Below, piece after piece: positions 17,225 through 26,334 of a stretch of DNA of 64,000 nucleotides. The notes below the pieces were generated by a model. The model saw only the letters and a list, made by a program, of their open reading frames with translations, made no database searches and was not told the origin of the DNA. Each line of letters opens with the position of its first letter. Within the stretch, counting starts at the first letter, position 1. The translations under genes were made by a program, and so were the position numbers. Source of the stretch: CAZTAR01 sp043813895 (GTDB taxonomy: Bacteria; Planctomycetota; Phycisphaerae; UBA1845; UTPLA1); the NCBI GenBank assembly GCA_043813895.1, contig JBDRKQ010000048.1, forward strand, positions 1 through 64,000, written 5' to 3'.

Positions 17225-17542
17225 GCTGGCCTTTCCATCGGCCCGCCCTTCCGCCTTGCTGGAGCGGAATCCTAATCGGACATATCGCTGACCCCAAGTT
17301 CAGCGATTCGCCCCGTGTCTGCCGGGTCTGTGACAACCTCGACGGGGCCAATCCGAGTCCCGAGCGCCAGCGCGGGGTCTATGATCCGGGCCCCAAGCGA
17401 GAGCGCGGGGTGTCCGTGGGCAAACCGCAGTTCTTCTGACCCGCTCGCTTGCGCTCGGGGCTCGGATTCGCTGTTTGCACATCCCCGCAAGCTTCGGGAG
17501 AATCCCCCTTGCATTGAATACTCCGGCAGGAGGTAGCCCATC
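17225..17542. other. Divergent gap holding an R1 inverted-repeat element
   Basis: No gene is seen. The gap separates the divergent PPDK regulatory protein and YceH genes and is largely filled by the R1 element at 17350-17468. A ribosome-binding site GGCAGGAGG lies just before the YceH start. Confidence 0.6.
17350..17468. repeat. R1 inverted-repeat element (best copy)
   Basis: A 119-bp element bounded by imperfect 30-bp inverted arms: the left arm starts AATCCGAGTCCCGAGCGCC, and the right arm's reverse complement starts AATCCGAGCCCCGAGCGCAA. An internal copy of the motif (GGGCCCCAAGCGAGAGCG) lies at about 17388-17407. Related arms occur at 4672-4752 and 51085-51285. There is no transposase; it resembles a non-autonomous or REP-like element. 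Confidence 0.75.
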
Positions 17543-18238
17543 ATGGCAATCACGCTCAATCCGATCGAACTCCGCGTCCTTGGGGTTCTCATCGAGAAGT
17601 CCCTCGCCAACCCGGCGTCTTACCCGATGACGCTCAACGCGATCACCGCCGGCTCCAACCAGAAGACGAACCGGGATCCCGTGATGTCATCCACCGAGGG
17701 CGAAGTCGCGGCGGCACTGCACCAATTGCAGCAATGGCAATTGGTCGGACAGTCGCCACCCGACCGAGGATCCCGAGCCAACCGCTTCAACCACGACGTC
17801 GAGGCACGGTTCGGCTGGAACGCCGCCCAGCGTGCGATCATGGCTGAACTCATGCTCCGCGGCCCGCAGACGCTGGGTGAACTCCGCGGCAGGGCCTCCC
17901 GCATGACCCACATCGAATCGACCGACTACGCACGCGAGTTGCTCGAAGAGCTGCGTCGGGCCGACCCGCCAGCGGTTGTCGAATTGCCCCGTCAAGTCGG
18001 CAAGTCGTCCACGCGTTGGGCGCGTTTGTTCGGCGGCGATCTCACATCGGCCACCACGGCGGAGAACGGCGGGGGCGATGGCGTGATCGCAGCACCAACT
18101 CTCCGACCGGATGATCCGGCGTCCAAAGTGCCGAGTGTTGAGGCAAGACTCGATGCGCTGGAGCAAGAAGTGATTGCCCTCCGACTGGATCTGGTTCGGC
18201 TCGGCGAGAAGCCGGACACACGCGAGGATCATCCATAG
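17543..18238 (+). CDS. YceH family protein (DUF480)
   Basis: A 231-residue protein of the YceH/DUF480 family, two tandem winged-helix domains of unknown function. Family hallmarks: LNPIELRVLGVLIEKSLANPASYPMTLNAI and the NQKTNRDPVM segment in the first domain, then RAIMAELMLRGPQTLGELRGRASRM in the second. A predicted coiled-coil tail (VEARLDALEQEVIALRLDLVRL) is at the C-terminus. It has been proposed to act in regulation because of the winged helices, but no role is established. The gene is monocistronic and converges with the DUF362 gene. Confidence 0.92.
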   Translation: MAITLNPIELRVLGVLIEKSLANPASYPMTLNAITAGSNQKTNRDPVMSSTEGEVAAALHQLQQWQLVGQSPPDRGSRANRFNHDVEARFGWNAAQRAIMAELMLRGPQTLGELRGRASRMTHIESTDYARELLEELRRADPPAVVELPRQVGKSSTRWARLFGGDLTSATTAENGGGDGVIAAPTLRPDDPASKVPSVEARLDALEQEVIALRLDLVRLGEKPDTREDHP

Positions 18239-18368
18239 GAAGCTCGCAGCGACCACCCGGTCACGCCGACCCACGATCGACGAGGGCAGCATCCGCCTGC
18301 CGGCTGCCACGCCGTTCCCATGATGCCAGATGCACGCGCTGTCAATGCAGTGGAAGCCGGTGGTCAGA

Positions 18369-19652
18369 TTACGGCTTCTTCGTACGCCCCATCGCGGTGC
18401 CGCCCGTGGCGAACTCGGGCGCGTCCTTGATACACGTGCCCAAAACGCCGAGGGACGTGAAGAACGCGCGCCAGCCGGTCCGATGCAGTTCGGCGGGGGC
18501 GTCGCCGATCTCGGGGTAGCCTCTCTCATCCGCCGCGGTGTGCTCCCAATTCTGGAAGAGCCGCCCCCAATCGCTCGACAGCACCTCCCGCATCATTTCT
18601 TTGGCGCGCGTGGGATACCAGAAGCTGTCGTGATACACGACGCTCGCGATATAGGCCCAGGGGGCCAGGACGGTCTTCAGCGTCCATTCGAGCGGCGTCT
18701 TCAGCGGACCCCAATAGATGCGGTGCTGCATCTTCGAGGCGAACGTCATCTTTTGGAACGGGCCGACGAAATGCCAGTTCTCCTTCGCGGCTTCGATGTC
18801 GCCGACGATCTCGATTTTGCTTGGATCGCCACAGCCGAGCCCCATCTCGTGCGCCAGCCGGATGAACTTGATCGACATCGGATCGAGCCCCATCAGCTTC
18901 GCGGCCACGGCATCGATCGCAACCTGATCGGCGCTGGCGAGCAGGACGTTCTTCACATGCGGCATCATGCACCGCGGACCCGGGCCGTCGCCGGCAAACG
19001 TCCCGTCCATCACGGCGAACACCCCGCGATGAATCCGCTTCTGGATCATCAACAGATCGACAAGCGTCTCGTGAATCACGGGATGCGTCCAGTGGCGACG
19101 CTCGTTGAGCAGGCCGCCAAACGCATTCTTCATCGCGCCGGTCGTCGTCGTGAAAATGTGCGTCTTGACCGTCGGCAAGTGAATGATGTTCTCGCCGATG
19201 AACCGTTTGGGGATGTTGAAGCCCTTCGGATAGACGTCGTTGAGGCAGAGGAACTTGTCGCAAAGATCGCCGACCGCATCGCGGATGTGTATCCACTCCT
19301 CGCCTTCGTAGAGATGGACGTTCCGCAATCCGTGGGCTTCAACGACGTTGATCTGCTTGTTCTCCCGCTCGCCGAGATGGGCGTCAATGACAACCGTCCG
19401 GTTGTGGCACCCGTGAATCAGATCGGGCTTATAGCCGTCGGCCTTCATCGCACGGATGACGCCGTCGAGCTGCCAGGGCGTGGTCGAGCTGCCGGGGAAG
19501 AAGAAGTGCCAACTGATGTTGATCTTCAGCGCGGTGTCGGCATCCCGGTCAACCACCGACTGGTAGTCCGCCAGGCTCATGAGCCGGTGATAGTCGGCCA
19601 GCACGGTCGCCGGCGTCGTCCGCAGAATGGCGACTTTCGATAACGATGGCAT
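18369..19652 (-). CDS. DUF362 domain-containing protein
   Basis: A 427-residue protein with a DUF362 core: INISWHFFFPGSSTTPWQLDGVI, a metal/cofactor-region loop HLPTVKTHIFTTTTGAMKNAFGGL (KTH...KN.FG is the family hallmark), and LASADQVAIDAVAAKLMGLDP. DUF362 proteins often carry ferredoxin clusters and are suspected oxidoreductases; this one has no Cx2Cx2Cx3C cluster motif. The C-terminal part, with hydrophobic LKTVLAPWAYIASVVY, is outside the core. The function is unknown. It is followed on the same strand by two lipoprotein genes. Confidence 0.85.
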   Translation of the reverse strand: MPSLSKVAILRTTPATVLADYHRLMSLADYQSVVDRDADTALKINISWHFFFPGSSTTPWQLDGVIRAMKADGYKPDLIHGCHNRTVVIDAHLGERENKQINVVEAHGLRNVHLYEGEEWIHIRDAVGDLCDKFLCLNDVYPKGFNIPKRFIGENIIHLPTVKTHIFTTTTGAMKNAFGGLLNERRHWTHPVIHETLVDLLMIQKRIHRGVFAVMDGTFAGDGPGPRCMMPHVKNVLLASADQVAIDAVAAKLMGLDPMSIKFIRLAHEMGLGCGDPSKIEIVGDIEAAKENWHFVGPFQKMTFASKMQHRIYWGPLKTPLEWTLKTVLAPWAYIASVVYHDSFWYPTRAKEMMREVLSSDWGRLFQNWEHTAADERGYPEIGDAPAELHRTGWRAFFTSLGVLGTCIKDAPEFATGGTAMGRTKKP

Positions 19653-19758
19653 TCAGACCTCCATGATGGCGGGGAAACGACACAACAACCTGGAAGGAGA
19701 AACAGTCGGAGAACACTAATCAGCCCGGCATCGGGCGGCCGCCGACATTGGGGGGCCG

Positions 19759-20139
19759 TCACTCTCCCTTGAGCTTCTCCACGGCCCGGGTTGTTGCCGA
19801 CTTGACCTTCTCCACGGCCTGCGTTGTGGCGGTTTTGGCCTTCTCCGCGGCTTGCGTCGTGGCGGTCTTGGCCTTTTCCAGGTAAGGCCCCGCCTTCTCT
19901 TTCAACTCGCGGGCTTTGTCCTTGCCCTCCTCGTAAAGCTCCTCCGCCTTGTCCTTGCCCTTCTCGACGTAGGGCTCGACGGCATCCTTGACCTGTTCCG
20001 CCTTCTGGGTCGTCGCCTCTTGGATGTCCCGGGCTTTCTGAGTCGTTGCACGCTTCGCCCTGTCCACCTCGCCCGGATCGCAGCCCGTGATGGCCGCAAA
20101 CCCGATGAAACCCGTCATCGTCCAGACTATTGCCCGCAT
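19759..20139 (-). CDS. Small lipoprotein with 11-residue amphipathic helical repeats
   Basis: A 126-residue protein with a lipoprotein signal ending ITGC at residue 20. The rest is a long charged helix rich in Lys, Glu, Ala and Thr. The C-terminal part repeats an 11-residue unit (EKAKTATTQAA, EKAKTATTQAV, EKVKSATTRAV), the periodicity seen in LEA-like and apolipoprotein-like helices. A membrane- or envelope-associated helical or desiccation-type role is possible but unproven. It lies between the DUF362 and DUF1571 genes, all on the minus strand. Confidence 0.75.
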   Translation of the reverse strand: MRAIVWTMTGFIGFAAITGCDPGEVDRAKRATTQKARDIQEATTQKAEQVKDAVEPYVEKGKDKAEELYEEGKDKARELKEKAGPYLEKAKTATTQAAEKAKTATTQAVEKVKSATTRAVEKLKGE

Positions 20140-20200
20140 GAGCTCAATCTCCCTTCTTCACCCCAAGCAGCAAACAGGCAAGCGGAAGTCGCGACACATG

Positions 20201-21106
20201 CTAAGGTTCTCCCTTCGCGGCACTCGCCGTCTTGCCGGCCTCGCGCTGGGGCTGCTTGGCAGGCTTCTGTTTGTCCGCGTCGATGATGAACTCGGAACCG
20301 GTGAGCTTGACGTTCGGATCGAGGCCCACGTATTGATACATCGCATCCAGGGTCGCGCTGGACCGCTCGTCCTTCCCGGGCAACCACAGGAAAGTCGCAA
20401 CCGGCAGCCGCGTCTCAGTGTGGATGTACAGGTCTTGCAGCTTCGTCACAAACTTGTCACCGGGTGGATAGCGTAGCTCCAGATGGAAACACGGCTCCTT
20501 CAATGGGCCGATCAGCCTCGGGTCCTTCAAGGTGATCTTGACCTTGCCGCACGCCTTGGCTGCCTCAATGCGGGCGAGCGTCTTCTCCATCAAACGCTTG
20601 GGTCCGAAGTCCGTGATCGGAAACTTCGCCTTGCCGAACAGAGCAGCCCACGCTGGCGGAAACTTCTCGACGGCCGGCGGCAGTCCCAACAGGCCCACAC
20701 GCGCAAGCAGCAGGACCTTGTCGGCGTACTGCCCCGCTACGTACGCGGCCTGTTGATACTCGCTGTCCTTGTCGAGCCAGGTGAAGCGAATGCTCAAGGG
20801 TTCCGCCCGATACTCCGCCGTCATGCGTTCGCGCGGGTGCAACACCCCCAGCAAACCCAACCGCTCCTGCCGGTGAAACTCCGCGCGGAACTGCTTCAAC
20901 TCGCGCGCCTTGGCGAGTGCTTCCTCCAAAAACTCGACCGGATCCTGCTTGATCCGCTGCATCACCTCCTGATCGCCCTCGACGCTGACAGCCGAAGGCC
21001 GGTCGATCGGCGGCGCGCCGCAGCCGCTGACAAGCAACACGGCCAGCCCACTGGCCAGACGCGTTAAACTCAATCCCCCCCGTCGCCGATATCGCATACT
21101 CGTCAA
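20201..21106 (-). CDS. DUF1571 domain-containing lipoprotein
   Basis: A protein of about 301 residues with a lipoprotein signal (RYRRRGG, hydrophobic core, VSGCG). Its body shows the DUF1571 pattern of planctomycete proteins, LKQFRAEFHRQERLG, ERMTAEYRAEPLSIRFTW, and a second half LPVATFLWLPG resembling LolA/LolB-like beta sheets. The function is unknown, perhaps lipoprotein or lipid handling in the periplasm. Start choice: AAGGAG stands 7 nt before a TTG at 21106; an ATG at 21097 is the alternative and a TTG at 21124 is unlikely. The C-terminus is Lys/Ala-rich and disordered. Confidence 0.82.
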   Translation of the reverse strand: MTSMRYRRRGGLSLTRLASGLAVLLVSGCGAPPIDRPSAVSVEGDQEVMQRIKQDPVEFLEEALAKARELKQFRAEFHRQERLGLLGVLHPRERMTAEYRAEPLSIRFTWLDKDSEYQQAAYVAGQYADKVLLLARVGLLGLPPAVEKFPPAWAALFGKAKFPITDFGPKRLMEKTLARIEAAKACGKVKITLKDPRLIGPLKEPCFHLELRYPPGDKFVTKLQDLYIHTETRLPVATFLWLPGKDERSSATLDAMYQYVGLDPNVKLTGSEFIIDADKQKPAKQPQREAGKTASAAKGEP

Positions 21107-21160
21107 CTCGATACTCCTTGCCAATGGCCTGGGCCAACCCCCCTGACGGCACGATCCCTC

Positions 21161-22108
21161 TCAATAGTAAACGGTCCTCGTGCGGTGGTGGTTCACTGCT
21201 ACGTCTTTGTGATGTGAAAGCACCCATAAATACCAGTCAACGCGCCAAGCCGCGCCCGCCTTGCCGGCGCGACGCAGGGCCTCTTTCATCCGGTCCACGG
21301 CTTCGATCGTCGCGGCCCTGATCTCGATCTCCTCCTCACTGTCACGGGGCCACTCCTGCCCGGAGTCGATTGCCTGGGCTGACTCCGCCGTCATGTTGAC
21401 GATACCAAGATGACGCAAGGCCTGGGGCACCCGATAATCCGCAAAGGCGGTCAGTTCATCCAGCCCCTTCAAAGGCTGGTGCCCGTGCGTTTGGAATGCG
21501 ATCGATGTATCCAGTGCGCATATCTGAGCCCGCTTGAGGAAGTACACGGGCTTGTACCGGTAGCTGCTCACGTCGCGGAAGGAATCGAAGTTCGTCATGA
21601 GCAGGACGGCCAGGGGCCACGCCCTCCAATTGACGGATTCGATGGCGTTCATGAACTGCCCGTCGAAACGCTCCAGCAAGACCCGGCCGGTCTCGCGGAC
21701 GATTCCTTCGCGCTCGTCCATCAGCAGCAACTCGCCCTTGCCTCCCAGCACCTCTCGAAGTTCGTCACCAGGAACGCTCACCCAGAACTCGGCGTCGCAC
21801 CACCGCGGCTCGTATTTGGCGGCGAGCATGATCGAGATGAACATGGCGTTGAACCGTTCGTAGCGCTTGCCCCGCCATTCGATTCGGATCGGATTCGCCG
21901 ACCAGAAGCAGAAGTTCAGCGAGTCGATCAGCAACACCAGGTTCGCCAGCGAATCCTGCGAACCGGGCAGAAACCCCAGCAACTCGTGTGCCGACGGCTC
22001 CAACTCAGCCGGAGCCACTTCAGAAGCCCAGGCCTCAATGGCGGCATCGTCAATGGAGCAGTGCCGGGCCTGCTCCACAACGGCACGGATTGACTCAAGA
22101 ACGATCAT
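21161..22108 (-). CDS. Queuosine salvage nucleosidase, Qng1/DUF2419 family
   Basis: Predicted queuosine 5'-phosphate N-glycosylase that releases queuine for reuse in tRNA modification. The 315-residue protein matches the family from end to end: VVLLIDSLNFCFW-type core (LVLLIDSLNFCFWS), KRYERFNAMFISIM, LTAFADYRVPQALRHLGI, EIEIRAATIEAVDRMKE, and a C-terminal VDWYLWVLSHHKD...HHRTRTVYY. The family is common in eukaryotes and found in scattered bacteria. It is cytoplasmic with no signal. It is flanked by the DUF1571 gene downstream and topA upstream, all on the minus strand. No tgt or other queuosine genes are in the window. Confidence 0.9.
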   Translation of the reverse strand: MIVLESIRAVVEQARHCSIDDAAIEAWASEVAPAELEPSAHELLGFLPGSQDSLANLVLLIDSLNFCFWSANPIRIEWRGKRYERFNAMFISIMLAAKYEPRWCDAEFWVSVPGDELREVLGGKGELLLMDEREGIVRETGRVLLERFDGQFMNAIESVNWRAWPLAVLLMTNFDSFRDVSSYRYKPVYFLKRAQICALDTSIAFQTHGHQPLKGLDELTAFADYRVPQALRHLGIVNMTAESAQAIDSGQEWPRDSEEEIEIRAATIEAVDRMKEALRRAGKAGAAWRVDWYLWVLSHHKDVAVNHHRTRTVYY

Positions 22109-22189
22109 GCTGAAATGGGATGCTAGTCGGCTCGACCCGCTGTGGCAAGATTACGCCGGCAACTCATGGAACAGCGGTGGCGCTGGCAT

Positions 22190-22250
22190 CTGGGGAGCAT
22201 CGGCGTCTCGCCGGTCGGGTCAAGAGGACCACGCTGTACCGCTGGGCCAG
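22190..22250. repeat. R3 repeat copy (GGAGCATCGGCGTCTCGCCGGT)-type
   Basis: A short intergenic repeat between the Qng1 gene and topA. The core CGGCGTCTCGCCGGT folds into a perfect small hairpin. The copy at 25826-25866 shares the core plus the flanks GGAGCAT and GTCnAGAGGAnCA; the hairpin core alone recurs at 59321-59337 in the other orientation. Confidence 0.65.
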
Positions 22251-22256
22251 AACGTT

Positions 22257-25200
22257 TCAGGTCGTTGCGTTCGCCACCTCGCGCAGCAGGCCGGGAGGGG
22301 CCTCCATCGTCTTCTTGCACTTGGGGTAGTTGCCGCAGCCGAGGAAACGGCCTGTGCGGCCCATGCGAAGGATCATCTTCCCGCCGCAGTCCGGGCAGGC
22401 GAGGTCCGTGTCGATGGGCTCGGGTTTAGCGGGCGCCGGCGATTCGGCCTCGGCTTGCTTTTTCGCATCGCCACGCAGGTTTGCCGCCGCATTGCACGAC
22501 GCACAACCGAAGAAAGCACCGAACCGACCATGGCGCAGCGTCATCTCGCCGCCGCACTCGAAACACGCAAGCGCTTCGGCGGGCAACTGTTCCACAACAG
22601 GTCGGCCGGTCCGCGTCCAGGCGAAACCGGGAGGCGGTAAACCCAGTGCCGAGATCTCTTCCTTCGTCAGGTACTTCGTCTTGCCTCCCGACGCCGCTTT
22701 ACGAGCCCCAACCTTACCGTTGCCGTTCATCCCGTTCTTCTTGGGCGGCTCGGGAATCTTGCCCTCGGCTTCGAGCGCCTTGAGTTCGTCGAGCTTCTCC
22801 ATCGGCATCGCGTTGCGACACCGGGGAAAACCGGAGCAGCTCAGGAACGGTCCACGTCGGCTCTTGCGAATCACGATCGGCCGGCCGCACTTGTCACACC
22901 TTGCACCGGCGTCCTGCGGTTTCGGCTTCTCGACATACAGCCCATCAGGCATCGGTGATGTCGCCTTGCACTCGGGGTACTTCGAGCATCCGAGGAACGA
23001 GCCACCTCTGCCGAACTTCACCTGCATCGGCGCGCCGCACTCAGGACACGTCTCCTTGATCTCCTCGGGCTTCACCTTCTTCAGCGCGACGCCGTCCTCC
23101 GAGCAGGGCTTCGTGCCGTCGCACTCCGGGTAGCCCGAGCAACCCAGGAACGGGCCGCGGCGGCTGCGACGCAGCACCATCGGTCGCTCGCACTTTTCAC
23201 ACTTCTCCGACACCTCGACCGGCTCGATCATCTTCCCGTGGCGGTCCACGTCCCGGGCAACCGTACACTCCGGATAACCCGAGCACGCCAGAAACCGCCC
23301 GTTCTTGCCCTGGCGATAGACCATCGGCCGGCCGCATTCCTTGCACGTGTACTCGCTGGGCTCCGCACGGATCGCGTCCATCTCCTCGTGTGCGCGGGCC
23401 AACGCCTCTTTGAAAGGTTCGTAAAACTCGTGCAACACCTCATGCCAATCGAGACGCTTCTCTTCGATCTTGTCCAGCTCGTCCTCGACGTGGCTCGTGA
23501 AGCCCACCTCCATGATCTTCGGAAAATGGTCGACGAGCTTCTCCGTCACCACCTCTCCACGCGACGTGGGCACAAACCGGCGGTCTTCCTGCTCCACGTA
23601 CCCACGGTCCTGAATCGTCTTGATGATCGACGCGTACGTGCTCGGCCGGCCGATGCCTTCCGACTCCAGCGTCTTCACCAGCGAGGCCTCCGTAAACCGC
23701 GGCGGCGGGGCGGTGAACCGCTGCGTCGGATTCATCGAAACGGCCGCCGCGTCCCGGCCTTGGACGAGCGCCGGCAAGACCTGCGCGTCTCCGTTCTTCG
23801 GCACCCCCATCACCCGATAGAAACCGTCAAACACCAACACACGACCGCTCGCCTTAAAAACCGCCTCGCCCACCTCGGTCTTGGCCGAGATCAATACGGT
23901 CGTCGAATCCCACTGGGCCGGCGCCATCTGGCACGCAACAAAACGATCCCAAATCAACTTGTAGAGCTTGTGTTGATCCGCGGTCATGTGCCCGCGCATG
24001 GACTCCGGCGTACGCGTCACGTCCGTCGGACGGATCGCCTCGTGTGCTTCCTGTGCCTTCTTCTTGCTGGCGTACCGGACCGGCTGCGCGGGAATGTATT
24101 GCTTGCCGAATTCGTCCGCGACCAGCTTCCTCGCGGCCTCCACGGCCTCGCCCGACAGATTCGTCGAGTCCGTTCGCATGTAGGTGATCAGGCCGACGTT
24201 GCCCTCACCGGTCTTAATGTCGATGCCCTCATACAGGGCTTGGGCCAAGCGCATTGTCCTCGACGTCGAAAACCGCAGTTGGTTCACGGCCGCCTGCTGC
24301 AGCGTCGCCGTCGTGAACGGACCCGAGGGCTTGGAGGACACGCGCTTCGTGTCCACTGACTTGATGGTGAACGGCGGGGCCTTATTGACAGCCAACTCGC
24401 CATCGAGCGTGATCTGCCGGAGGCCCAAGTGTTCATACTGGTCCCACTTCTCGGATGTGATCTTGGCATCGCGATAGCCGAGCGCGGTTACAAGGGCGCG
24501 AACCTCCTCCGCCGCGGTCGTGAAGGCCACAGTCCCGGAGGCGTCTCGAACAAGCTTACCCTCAGGGCGGAAGGCCCGCCCTGAAAGCTCGACAAGCGCC
24601 GCCTCGAAACAACCGTGTCCGCCCAGCCAGGCCATTCGCTCCTTCTGCGTGCTGGCGGATTCCCCCTGCGCGTGGCTGCCCAGGTACGCTCGCCATGCGT
24701 CGGCCAAGGCCGACGCCCGGTCGGTCTCCGTTGTGAACACCGCATTGACCGTCCAGTACTCCTGCGGCTCGAACGCCCGGATATCCTGTTCGCGCACCAC
24801 GATCAGCCGCACGGCCACCGACTGCACGCGTCCCGCGGAAAGGCCCTTGGCGATCTTCTTCCAGAGCAGCGGCGAGAGTTCATACCCGACGACGCGATCG
24901 AGGATCCGCCGGGCCTGCTGCGCGTCGACCTTCGCCATGTTGATCTCGTGGGCGTGCTCGAAGGCCTCGGAAATAGCAGTCTTCGTGATTTCGTTGAAGA
25001 CAACACGCTGGGTCTTCTCGGCCGGCAGTTCCAGCGCGGTTGCCAGGTGCCAGGCGATGGCCTCGCCCTCGCGGTCGAGGTCAGTCGCCAGGTAAACGAC
25101 CGGGGCGGCCCTCGCCAGCGTCTTGAGTTCCTCTACGATCTTCCGGTGACTGGCCATAATCTCGTAGCTCGGCGCGAAATTCCGGCCAGGGTCTATGCCG

Positions 25201-25388
25201 TATCGGCGAGGTGGAAGATCCCGAACGTGGCCCTTGCACGCCTTCACAACGAAACCGGGTCCTAGGTACTTGTTGATGGTCTTGGCCTTCGCGGGAGACT
25301 CAACGATTACCAAGGACCTGGACCCGTGAGCCTGCTGCGTCCCGGGGATCTTTCGGATTCGCTTGGGTTTCTGAGCTTTCTTTGCCAT
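22257..25388 (-). CDS. topA: DNA topoisomerase I (type IA) with six C-terminal zinc ribbons
   Basis: Relaxes negatively supercoiled DNA by cutting and passing one strand. The Toprim domain starts at SLVIVESPAKAKTINKYLG, the acidic DLDREGEAIAWHL motif follows, and the catalytic tyrosine is Tyr403 in ITYMRTDSTNLS. An insertion of roughly 60 residues lies before the gate domain. The C-terminus carries six topo-type zinc ribbons with CxxC...C spacing (YTCKECGRPM, EKCEKCERPM, ETCPECGAPM, ARCDKCGRPI, LACFECGGEM, LACPDCGGKM); the fifth has an altered second half (CASCNAAAN). E. coli TopA has three. The ATG at 25388 is chosen; an ATG at 25412 would add eight residues, and neither has a clear Shine-Dalgarno sequence. 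Confidence 0.96.
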   Translation of the reverse strand: MAKKAQKPKRIRKIPGTQQAHGSRSLVIVESPAKAKTINKYLGPGFVVKACKGHVRDLPPRRYGIDPGRNFAPSYEIMASHRKIVEELKTLARAAPVVYLATDLDREGEAIAWHLATALELPAEKTQRVVFNEITKTAISEAFEHAHEINMAKVDAQQARRILDRVVGYELSPLLWKKIAKGLSAGRVQSVAVRLIVVREQDIRAFEPQEYWTVNAVFTTETDRASALADAWRAYLGSHAQGESASTQKERMAWLGGHGCFEAALVELSGRAFRPEGKLVRDASGTVAFTTAAEEVRALVTALGYRDAKITSEKWDQYEHLGLRQITLDGELAVNKAPPFTIKSVDTKRVSSKPSGPFTTATLQQAAVNQLRFSTSRTMRLAQALYEGIDIKTGEGNVGLITYMRTDSTNLSGEAVEAARKLVADEFGKQYIPAQPVRYASKKKAQEAHEAIRPTDVTRTPESMRGHMTADQHKLYKLIWDRFVACQMAPAQWDSTTVLISAKTEVGEAVFKASGRVLVFDGFYRVMGVPKNGDAQVLPALVQGRDAAAVSMNPTQRFTAPPPRFTEASLVKTLESEGIGRPSTYASIIKTIQDRGYVEQEDRRFVPTSRGEVVTEKLVDHFPKIMEVGFTSHVEDELDKIEEKRLDWHEVLHEFYEPFKEALARAHEEMDAIRAEPSEYTCKECGRPMVYRQGKNGRFLACSGYPECTVARDVDRHGKMIEPVEVSEKCEKCERPMVLRRSRRGPFLGCSGYPECDGTKPCSEDGVALKKVKPEEIKETCPECGAPMQVKFGRGGSFLGCSKYPECKATSPMPDGLYVEKPKPQDAGARCDKCGRPIVIRKSRRGPFLSCSGFPRCRNAMPMEKLDELKALEAEGKIPEPPKKNGMNGNGKVGARKAASGGKTKYLTKEEISALGLPPPGFAWTRTGRPVVEQLPAEALACFECGGEMTLRHGRFGAFFGCASCNAAANLRGDAKKQAEAESPAPAKPEPIDTDLACPDCGGKMILRMGRTGRFLGCGNYPKCKKTMEAPPGLLREVANATT

Positions 25389-26334
25389 TACAGTCGTAAT
25401 ATTCTGCCACATCTAAGGTTGGCGAACAAGTCGGCGAGACGCTCGCTCCTCGGACCCTTGCCAGCCATCTGATCCCGGCGTATATCGGCCGCGCGGTCCT
25501 GTTTCTGAACGACCTTCCTGACGGCAAACGCAGCGGCGGGGGCAGGCGTGGGAACCTAGCACGGTGGTTTTCCGGTGTCAAACACGCCAGGATCCGGTTC
25601 TCATCGGCCATTACCAAAACAGGCTCCACGCCCCAAAGGTGATCGTCGAGCCGCCATCGGTGCCTGCGGTGTTATCCTGGGGATACGTAACACGTTGGTG
25701 GTAAGAATGTTACAACAAGATCCTGGTTGCTTTTCGCCGTCCAGGAGCCTCTTCCTGCCTCACGCAACTGCTTTTCCCCTCTCGCCCTGGATTCTCACGA
25801 TTGCCCGTAGCATCGGGCGCCCTGAGGAGCATCGGCGTCTCGCCGGTGGAGTCCAGAGGATCAGCTCGCAGGACGCGTCTTGACGCACCTAACGTGGCTG
25901 TGACTGTGACGCTGGTGCGGTGAGCCCACCCCACTGCGCTATAGGTGAAGGCCGACGCCCCGCCCGCGGATTCTCGCCGGTGGCACACCTAGCGACCTCA
26001 CAGCGGCCAATGGGCCTCGTAGCAGAACCCGGAGGTCCTGGATACCGATACTCCATCGAGCGGGCGCTTCATCCGCCGTGAGAACACCCCGGCTCGCATC
26101 GTTTACAAGAGCGGGGAGTGGGGGTCGTACGCGGACCCGCTGTAGAATGCACACAATCCGACCGTGTGTGAGGCATGATGGGGCCGAGGCGCTGGGCCGC
26201 GCGGTTTGGCGCCACCGCTGCTGGCGGCGACAAGAACGTCGCGACGCATCCGCAGCCAGCCCGTGACCGTATACCCCTACGCCAGAGAGTCCAGACCAGA
26301 GAGGAAGCGAGCAAGGAACTGTAAGGAGTCACCC
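25389..26334. other. Long divergent intergenic region between topA and the metalloprotease gene
   Basis: These 946 bases hold no convincing gene; short open frames have no recognisable content. An R3 repeat copy is at 25826-25866, next to a small GCCCG/CGGGC hairpin at about 25803-25818. The promoters of topA and the metalloprotease must lie here, but I could not pick clear hexamers. AAGGAG at 26323-26328, 6 nt before ATG 26335, fixes the start of the downstream gene. Confidence 0.5.
25826..25866. repeat. R3 repeat copy
   Basis: Shares GGAGCATCGGCGTCTCGCCG and the downstream GTCCAGAGGATCA pattern with the copy at 22190-22250. The core can form a hairpin. Confidence 0.65.

Noticed and set aside
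18330..19643. 437-residue plus-strand open frame opposite the DUF362 gene
   Set aside because: The minus strand has clear DUF362 motifs; the plus-strand product has shadow-like composition.
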